From contig JAWUZG010000029.1 in assembly GCA_036785705.1 (NCBI GenBank), forward strand, positions 17,189,501 through 17,253,500: a DNA stretch of 64,000 nucleotides, in the 5' to 3' direction. Shown piece by piece: positions 56,201-64,000 of this stretch. The position numbers were made by a program, and so were the translations under genes. Source of the stretch: Acanthornis magna. Taxonomy: Eukaryota; Chordata; Aves; Passeriformes; Acanthizidae. Below the pieces are notes generated by a model. It saw only the letters and a list, made by a program, of their open reading frames with translations, was not told the DNA's origin and did no database searches. Within the stretch, counting starts at the first letter, position 1. Every line of letters begins with the position of its first letter.

Positions 56201-59200
56201 TCCCTATTACAACATCTTAATATGCTCACCAACTCTAATCTATTTTACGTTTTCCACTAAATTGTCTGCTATGGACATCAGGACTGAGATTCTGATCAGA
56301 GATTTTTTATGGTATTCTTTTAAAATCAGCTTTCAAGAGTCAGCTGTAGCTGATACAATCCTGTCTTCTGCTACCAAATCAGTTTTATACTGGAGGTTTT
56401 TCAGGACAGTTTGTAGTTCACTCTTGAATTCTTTTAGAATTGCTGGTTATATACTATCTGGTCCTTGTGATTTGTTATTTTTAATTTTATAAATATGTTT
56501 CATAACCTATATGTTACATATGGAATCTTTCAAGACATAACTCCTAGTGAGTGCCCTCATAGAAAAGAAGAGCTGGCTTGGGAATCTCATCCATTTCTGC
56601 TGTAGTGAACACAGATACAAATTATTTTAGATTTTCTGTTCTTTTTTCTGTATGCTCTTTTAAATTTCTTTCAATTTTCCTGGTGCTGCAGTCTCTCAGG
56701 CAGACAGCAAGAGCCTGAAGTGTTTGAAGGGGATTTATTATTAGATTTTATGCCTTATGCAAGTTGTTCCTGAAATCCTTTTAGACTGTCTCATGGTGTG
56801 GTTTACTTTTCATCTGTCACAAGTTTGGATTCTATTTTCAATTTTATGCCCAAATATAGGAAGTATGCTTCTAAAAAGCTGTCCCCAGCAACAGGCATTT
56901 TTTAAAATGAAAGCACATATTGGTGGATGACTTTTTTTTTTTTGCTTGTCCATGAGGGCTTCATGTAAGGAAGGAAAGGACAAAAGAGAGAGAGCACCAC
57001 CATGTGCTGCAATTTACTGCACCTACAGCACCTTATAACTCCTCCCTCGTCTTCTGGAAGTGTACAAAGTACTGTATTAAACTACTGCTTCTGGCTGCAG
57101 GGATTGTAACTCCAAGGGTATTTGGAAATACCTAGGAACAGCTTCTTTAAAAATCAGGAACTCTAGGAATTCCTTTGCACAAAAGGGTGTTGTGTGTGTG
57201 CTGGAGACTCATGCTGAACATCTAGAGTTGTAGTTTATTGGCTGTAGTCCATTTCATCTTCCTTACCAGAATCTCCACATCATGACAACTTTGCTGTCTT
57301 CATGTCAAGGCATATCCTGAGCAGTCAGGCTGATCACCAGGGCTGACTGGCTCTTAAAAAACTCTATAGCATAATGCCAGTTCAGGATTGCATGTGTTTC
57401 TATTAGAGATTTGTCCACCTTGACATGCATGCTGACACAGACCTAGGCTAGGGTTTCCCTTCTGCTTCCCTGCCTCATCTCCCCGTCTCCCTTGAAGGCA
57501 AGGCTGTTTACTATCATCCCTGCTGCATATAGGAGAGATGTCTGTAAGTGCCCTGAGTACATCTCTTCCATGTCACTTCCCCCCACTCTGGGTGCTTGTC
57601 TTGATGAGCTCAGCACCAACTTCAAAGAGTGCCAGCCCCTTGTTATTTCTCCCACTGCTTTAAAACACCTGCTCTCTTTCTTTCTGCTTGAACTATGCTG
57701 CAGGTATGCTTGTGCCTAACCTCTCTGATTCTCACCCACTGGCTTGACTTCTGTCTTGAGCTGCCCTCTCACTACAGGCTTGCATGGCAATTTGGCTTGT
57801 TGCCTGGACTGTTGGTGAACCTGCTTCACTCATCTTGCTTGGGTATTATGGAATTTGCTGACTCTTAGCTCCCAGCTCTACCTCCCATATGGAGCAGTCT
57901 GTCCCTGCTACATCCTGACAGTCATACTGTTCAGATGATAAAAGCAGCCACTGAGCAAAGAAATAAGTGATAAATGGCAAAAGGATGGGAAGATAAATAT
58001 CAAGCATGACAAAGTAGAAGCAAAATATATGTTTTAAGAAAGGGTGTCTGATACAGTGGGGAAAACCTTTCCACTATCCCTGAACTGAAAACAAGAAATT
58101 ATGAGGAAAAGATAAAAAGACTACTTTGGCCAAAGTAAAGAAGAAAATAAAATCACATGCCTACAGAGAAATTCTGGGCAATTAAGTTAGGCTATCATGA
58201 GTGGTTGGAATTGACCCAATGGAAATTTAAGACAGGAAAGGGGAAAAAAAAGCAGAACTGTTTAAATAAAAAGGGAAAAGGGAAACAAAGGAATACCCGT
58301 ACAGACCTAATCATTAGCAATTGTGCAGCAGAACATACAGGAAAATCTCCCTAGTGCTTTCCAGACAGTGACTGGTTTCTTGGTGATAACAAAAAAAAAG
58401 TGTGGTTACTGAAGTGGTAGTGCTGTGGTATTCATGAAAAGTCGTGTTGAAATTTTGTAGTAGTTCTATGTGAATATTATGGTCATATCTTTAGAGTAGC
58501 GATAGAGAATTCTACAGGAAAGAGGACTGATGCAAGTTTCTTGACAGCAGCAGGAAAACCATACATCACCTCTGAAAGGATGCCACTGACACATACCTTT
58601 CTTTGCAACCTTAGACGACCATCATGTTTACATATGGCAAAGCACTTCAAACACATTCAAAATGCATGGCAAAACATGTAGCATCTTCATCAGACTCTTG
58701 CCATACTAGTTTGCAAGCTTCCTTTGCAGCAATGACAGGAGTCTGGGGGGCATTTCAGTAGCTAGTGTTTCTGCCATAAATCCAATAACTGTTTAAGGGC
58801 TTTAAAGCCATGATTTTTGCCCACTATGAACAGTAGAACTATGCAGCAAGTGGAACTTGGAACAGAGGATTTCACTAGGAGGGTGTGGAGGTCAAAATGC
58901 AGACAGGCTGTGTGCAGCAGTGCTCCTGAGGTGCTATTCTTCAGAGTTGCTGATGTTATGGAACTATAAACTTTCTCTGCAGTCTCTGTAAAGATCAGCA
59001 GCTCTGTAAGGCCTCTGAGCTGTTCACTACATGTACTGTAACCATGGGAACTGCAATTCTCTGCAGAAAGGTGTGAATCATACAATGGTTAAACACTGGT
59101 GCTGAGACCCGCAGTATGACGAATCGTGCAGTTCTATGGTGTATTTGTAGCTGGAGCATAAGATTTGTCTGCAGCACCAGCTGTAGTATGGGAATCTTTG

Positions 59201-59480
59201 TGTGGGCTTTTCGTATGTCTCTGCCACCTCCTTCAAGCAGTGCTTGCAGGATGCAATAGATAGCCTGATGACACATCCCTGCTTTCTATCCTGTGCCGAG
59301 AGAAAGCAGCTGTTTTATACATTGAGACAGAGGGACGAGCTGTCCTGTACACACCCTCCCGCTCTTGTTCTACTCAGGGAGGCTCTGAAATGCTGGAGGG
59401 AAGCCGACTGCCAAACAAATTGTCAATTTATTGCCAGCACTAGCATTTCTTTCTCACTGTTGCTTCCCTTTCTTCCTCCT
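56201..59480. other. Intergenic sequence
   Basis: No gene, clear repeat or exon recognised. Confidence 0.4.
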
Positions 59481-59539
59481 TTGCGGTATCAAACAAGGTC
59501 CCCGATTTCTAGCTCTTTCCGGCGACTGAAGACGCAGCG

Positions 59540-60075
59540 CTACAACCCGAGGCCCCAGCCCTAGCCCAGGCACCCGCGCGCGAGCTGTCGCCCGCTCCCG
59601 GCTCCGCCCCTCCCGCCTGCTGTTCCGCTGTGCTCGCCCGTTCGCGGCTGCGGTGCGGCTGCGCGCGGAGAGACGGGCGCAGTTGGTGACGCGTGCGCGA
59701 GCCGTGCGCGAGCCGTGCGCGTGCGCGGCAGCTGGAACGGTGGAGAGCGAGGTGGGGCTGGGGCTGGCGCTGGCATGGCGGAGGCGCGGCCCGGCGCAGG
59801 TGAGCGCGGCTGCTGGGCTGGGGGAGGGGAACTGAGGAGGGGGACTGCAGGATGGGGTGGGCCCAGTGAAGGGGAGGAGCAGTCATCACTCCCCAGCAAT
59901 ACTAGCGGGGAGAAAGTCGCGCCGTGGCGGTCGCCCCAAACGCTGGCTCGTCGAAGGGTGCGGGCTGCGGTACCACCTGTTGCGGCTGCCCCGCCCCTGC
60001 CCGCCGCGACTTGGCGGCGCCTGTGGCGCTCAAAATGGCCGGGCTCGCCTGTGCTGCAGGGCCCGCTAGTAAGGA
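59540..60075 (+). promoter_or_regulatory. CpG island, candidate promoter
   Basis: An abrupt rise in GC and CpG with GTGCGCGAGCCGTGCGCG-type runs, much like the ICE1 island. The direction of transcription is not proven; the candidate first exon below favours the plus strand. Confidence 0.65.
59775..59799 (+). CDS. Candidate first coding exon of an unidentified gene
   Basis: ATGGCGGAGGCG in a good Kozak setting (GGC before ATG, G after) opens MAEARPGA and meets a consensus donor CAG|GTGAGC after 25 bases, inside the CpG island. No second exon was found up to 64 kb. I do not recognise the gene, and it could be a non-coding first exon. It would be transcribed away from ICE1. Confidence 0.35.
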
Positions 60076-62090
60076 CTTTCGCTGACTAGGAGCATGCGAG
60101 CTCCTAGTATGTGACAAACGAATGGTAACGCCAGAGAAAATAAAGAAGAGCTTGGTTAGTGGAAAACCTGACTGCTTTCTGCCCACTTGTGCCCTTGAAA
60201 CTCAGGTTTCAGGCTGCCTGTATAGAGCAGTGACAATGACAACGTCCCAGGCCCACGAGCTGCTGTTATAGCGCGGCTTTTTGAGGCGTCTCAGAGGAAT
60301 CTGTGAGTAGAAGTCATGGACATGCAGGAGGTTACTGCTTAGAGCAGGTGCTACATGCCCAGAGGGATCTAAGCAAGGGCTCATGGATGGACACGACCTA
60401 GACAGGGATTGAGAGCAACACACTAGAAAACACTTTTTCTTTTGTTTGTTTTGCCCTCTTTACTTGTATGATGCAGGTTCAAATTCACTTTAGTTTTATT
60501 GGTTGTGGTTGCTGAGGAGGGGAGAGGAAGCCTTTCAAGATCGGTATTTCAGCCTTGCATTTAATGATTTGTCCTGTATTCCAGGCTCTTAACAATAGAA
60601 GAACCCTTATGTAATTGTGTAATGAGTATGTATCTAGAAATAACACCGTTACTGAGAGTAATTAATGATGCTTAGTTTTTTCATCATGTCTCTTAATTTT
60701 TTTGTAGTCTAGGTAGACATTTTCCAGTAATCAATGTCACATTGGGGTCAACTGATGAGCTAACTAATTTAATTGTTCATAGCGTTGTTGGATTTCTGTC
60801 AGGGAGAACCCTGGACTTTTGTGTCTTGGGTGAAGAAGAAAGTATCATTCTCTACTTTTGCAGCATCCTGATGTTAATTCAGATTGCTATCAATAGCCAA
60901 TGCCCTTAATAGCATCCCCTGTTCTTGGCAGCCCGGCTATCATGATGGAAAAGTTATATGAGTTCATTTTTTGGTGGTATGGGAATGGGTCCACCAACTG
61001 CATCGTGGGAAGTGAAATGGCCTGGGACATGGTTTAGGGAGCAGAGACTGATAGCTTCAGTAAAGCTGATGCAGTAAATTTCCTTCTTGTCTGTTTATCT
61101 TTTGTGCTGTCAGGCTGCAGGTCAACTCAGACTGTGAAATCTTTTGTATAGTATATATGTATTGGAATATAGAGTCTTAGGTATACTGGGCTAAAAATTG
61201 CTGTAAAGCAGTAGATTAGTCTGGATGGGACACCGTTTCTACACTTGCCTTATAGTACTTAAGATAGCACAGATATTGTTACTTGGCATTAAGTTCTGGA
61301 GTTTATTTCTGTTTTGTAGTAATACTGTGCTCTCAAGAAAAATGTCACAGGTAAATTTTGAATTGTATCTGTGCAGTATTGTAATGGAAGCTGGGTTTTG
61401 CCCTGCAACTTCAAGGACAGAGCAAGTGTCTGATTTTGAAAGCTTAGAATTGAAAGATGTTTTTGTTCTCAGGGTAGAGCAGGGGGTCAAAGAGTGACAG
61501 TTTTGAGTCACTGCAGATACGCTGCACATCCAGGATGTTTTGTCAATAGTGAACAATTATTGAGACCTAGGAAATGATTATAAAAGACGAAGAGGAAATA
61601 TATGAGCAGCAAGGCAATTGTATAATAGTTGTTCACATTGTTATATCTTTCTAGTTTCTGTCCCTGTGCACCTAGAAGGGACAATTGTATTGTATTTAAT
61701 AGCTGTTAATGGATTTTTCCATCAGTTGCTGTAATTACTGTTGAATGTAATTTTGGTTTTTTGCTGTCACAATGACAGCTGGGTGTTATACATAGTGCAA
61801 TGCATCATTAAGCTGAAGATAATCAGGGAATTGCTATAAAGCATTGAATAGCCCACTGTAAGGGGGAAGAGAGAAGTGAAAACTTAAAATAGATTTGTTT
61901 TCCTTAGGCAGAATCCATTCGGTAGTAGGTCCTTTTGTTAGGATGATGAAACTACTCATGACAAAGTCCTACTTTTGAATTCTCTGCCATGTCATCTTGA
62001 AATGGGGTGGCTAAAACTTTATGTTCCATTTAAAGTGTGAATGCACTGAACTGGACACGAAACTGGACCACAGCATAAAAAAGACAATAG
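60076..62090. other. Possible first intron of the right-hand gene
   Basis: Unremarkable sequence with no exon or clear repeat seen. Confidence 0.4.
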
Positions 62091-62099
62091 CACAGTACT

Positions 62100-62656
62100 G
62101 TGCACCAATATATATAGGGGTCTAGCTAGCTGGAAAGTAGCTTTGCAGAGGAGGTGAGATGAGGCTACCCCTGGAGCACTGTGTCCAGTTCTGGGCTCCA
62201 TGCTTACAAGGAAGACATGTACATACTGGACTGAGTCCAGCAAAGGGCCATGAATATAATTAAGGAATTGGAACATCCTTCACATGAAGAGAGGTGGTGA
62301 GACCTGGAACTATTTAGTCTTAAAAAGTCTCAGAGTGATCTTAGTGCTGTGTACAAATACTGAAAGGGTGGAAATAAAGAATATGGAGCCAGATTCTTCT
62401 TACTGGTATTAAAGGACAAGAGGCCACCAGTACAAAACATGTGAAATTCCAGCTGAACACAAGGAAAAGCCATCTTACTGTGGGAATGGTAATACACTGG
62501 AACAGGTTGTTTGGAGAGGTCATGGCCTCTCTGTCCTTGGAGATACTCAAAATCCAGCTGGACACAGTTATGGGCAACTGACCCTTTCTGGGCAGGGTTT
62601 TTGGACTAGATGATCTCTAGAGGTCTCAAAATGAGCTGTTCTGTGATTCTATGGTA
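62100..62656 (+). repeat. CR1 LINE 3' end
   Basis: GAGCACTGTGTCCAGTTCTGG, GGACTAGATGATCTCTAGAGG and the end TTCTGTG-ATTCTATGG follow the CR1 3' region. Confidence 0.88.
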
Positions 62657-63009
62657 ATGATGATTTTGCATCTTATTCTCTAATCATTTCTGGCAAGAGT
62701 TGTAGGAAGGGAGCATATCTTTTATTGGATGAACTAATACAGTTGAAATAATGAGGTTTTTGGCATGTAGGTTGTTTTGCCTGGAAACAGGTTGCACTGC
62801 TTGAGTTGTTAAGCCTGACACAATGTAACTCTTGTTTAGGAAAAAATTTGACATTTTGTAAATTTGTATAATCTTTGAAAATGATAAAATGCTGTAGGTG
62901 AATATTTAACGTGATCAGAGAAGCCTGAAAATATAAGCTTGGTAGTCTGGTTTAAAGCTTCCAGTGCTATGGGGAAAGCCTCTGATTTCCATAATGCACC
63001 ATTCCTTCT

Positions 63010-63135
63010 TTTGTTGTTGTTGTTGTCGGCGGCGGTGGTGGTTTCTTGGTTTTTTTTTTTTTTTTTTCCTTTTTGTTTTGGGTTTTGTTTTGTTTTGTTT
63101 TTTTGTTGTTTGTTTGTTTTTTTGTTTGCTGTTGT
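63010..63135. repeat. Low-complexity G/T-rich run
   Basis: TTG repeats followed by GGCGGCGGTGGTGG, a T18-type tract and TTTTG/TTTG repeats. Confidence 0.85.
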
Positions 63136-63379
63136 AGTACTGTTTAATACAGGCATTTTAAGACCTGCAGGGAGTGTCTTCCGTGTAGCTTGTTCTTCGC
63201 GTACGGCTGTCTGAATAATCTCTTGTCTGGATATGCTGACACATATAGATTGTTGTGTGTACATTCTACTGTCATCTCTCTTTAGGTGAAGAGTAGGTTA
63301 TATGATTGCTTTAAAACTGAAGACATCAGTCCTGAAATTAGCTTTGTCTTATAGTGACAGTGTATAAATAGAACATCTA

Positions 63380-63930
63380 TTCATAGAATATTCTGAGTTG
63401 AAAGGGACTCACAAGGGTCATTGAGTCAAATGCTTGACATCACACAGGGAAATCTAAAAATTAAATCAGATGTCTAAGTGCATTATTAAAACACTTCTTG
63501 AATACTGAAAAGCATGTGGTCATTACCACTTCTCTTTAAAACTTTTTCCGGTACTTGACCACCTTTTAATTGAAGTTTTTCCTGATACTATCCAATCTGA
63601 CCTTTCCTTGACTGAGCTTTAAGCCATTCCCTCATGTCCTATCACTGGCCACTTCCCCACTTCCACTCATGAGAAAACTGTAGGCAACAATAACGTCACC
63701 CTTCAGTTTCCTCCAAGCTCAGCAAAGGTAGTATTTTCAGCTGCTCCTCATGTCCTTTAGTCCTTTCACCATCTTTGTGGCCCTCTTTTGGGCACCTAAT
63801 ATTTTTATATCCTTCTTTCATTGTAGAGCCAAACACGCAGTATTTAAGACACTATTTTTGCACATGGTGCAAACAGTACTCAAGACACTATTTTTGGCTG
63901 AATTTATGGGTATCTCACTGAAAAGCAGTC
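63380..63930 (-). repeat. CR1 LINE fragment
   Basis: The inverted CR1 3' end starts at TAGAATATTCTGAGTTGAAA and continues with CAGCTGCTCCTCATGTCC and CACCATCTTTGTGGCCCTC. Confidence 0.82.
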
Positions 63931-64000
63931 AATTAAAAAATGTCTGAAGTCCAGTCAGAAAGATTGGTAATAATCAGCGTTATTTGTTTCATTCCAGTTT

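Noticed and set aside
1..64000. CRISPR arrays, tRNA genes, bacterial operon signals
   Set aside because: No regularly spaced direct repeats, tRNA cloverleaf with A/B boxes, or prokaryotic gene layout was seen; the window is vertebrate.

Overview
The window looks like a piece of a bird nuclear genome, probably a songbird (inference). Coding DNA is sparse. Short exons sit in long AT-rich introns, two CpG islands stand out, and the repeats are avian: CR1 LINEs ending in the (ATTCTATG)n octamer, many endogenous-retrovirus LTRs, and an R2 retrotransposon tail. There are no operons, ribosome binding sites, tRNAs or CRISPR arrays.

The one recognisable host gene is ICE1 (KIAA0947), the scaffold of the little elongation complex for snRNA transcription. 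It lies on the minus strand from a CpG-island promoter near 39 kb leftwards to at least 4.4 kb. Ten exons (38,966-39,049 down to 26,497-26,553) join in phase and encode the N-terminal coiled-coil part. Two further phase-compatible exons (4,596-4,649 and 4,399-4,424) are probable. The large central exon must lie left of the window. Intron 3 has AT-AC ends and a U12-type branch site, bordered by exons of 35 and 19 bases.

Between exons 10 and 11 lies an intron of about 22 kb filled with retroviral DNA. Provirus B (8,786-26,406; TSD CTCTG) has gag, protease, pol and env remains. It is split inside pol by provirus A (11,801-21,038; TSD ATTG), which carries pol and an unusual long env but no recognised gag. 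Both are antisense to ICE1 and disabled by stops and frameshifts. A composite LTR cluster lies at 6.3-8.6 kb.

Right of ICE1 (39.6-59 kb) is a gene-poor stretch of CR1 copies into which solo LTRs have jumped. Several have exact target duplications: LTR E (GTCTAG) and a family-A solo LTR (GGAC) inside CR1s, another family-A solo LTR (CCAC) at 51 kb, and a three-layer LTR nest at 51.9-54.3 kb. At 48.7-49.5 kb a 5'-truncated R2 element (end of its endonuclease ORF plus 3' UTR) is joined to about 255 bp of 28S rRNA gene starting exactly at the R2 target site. This R2-28S block sits inside LTR sequence, away from any visible rDNA. A second CpG island at 59.5-60.1 kb holds a candidate first exon of an unidentified plus-strand gene, followed by CR1 copies to the end.
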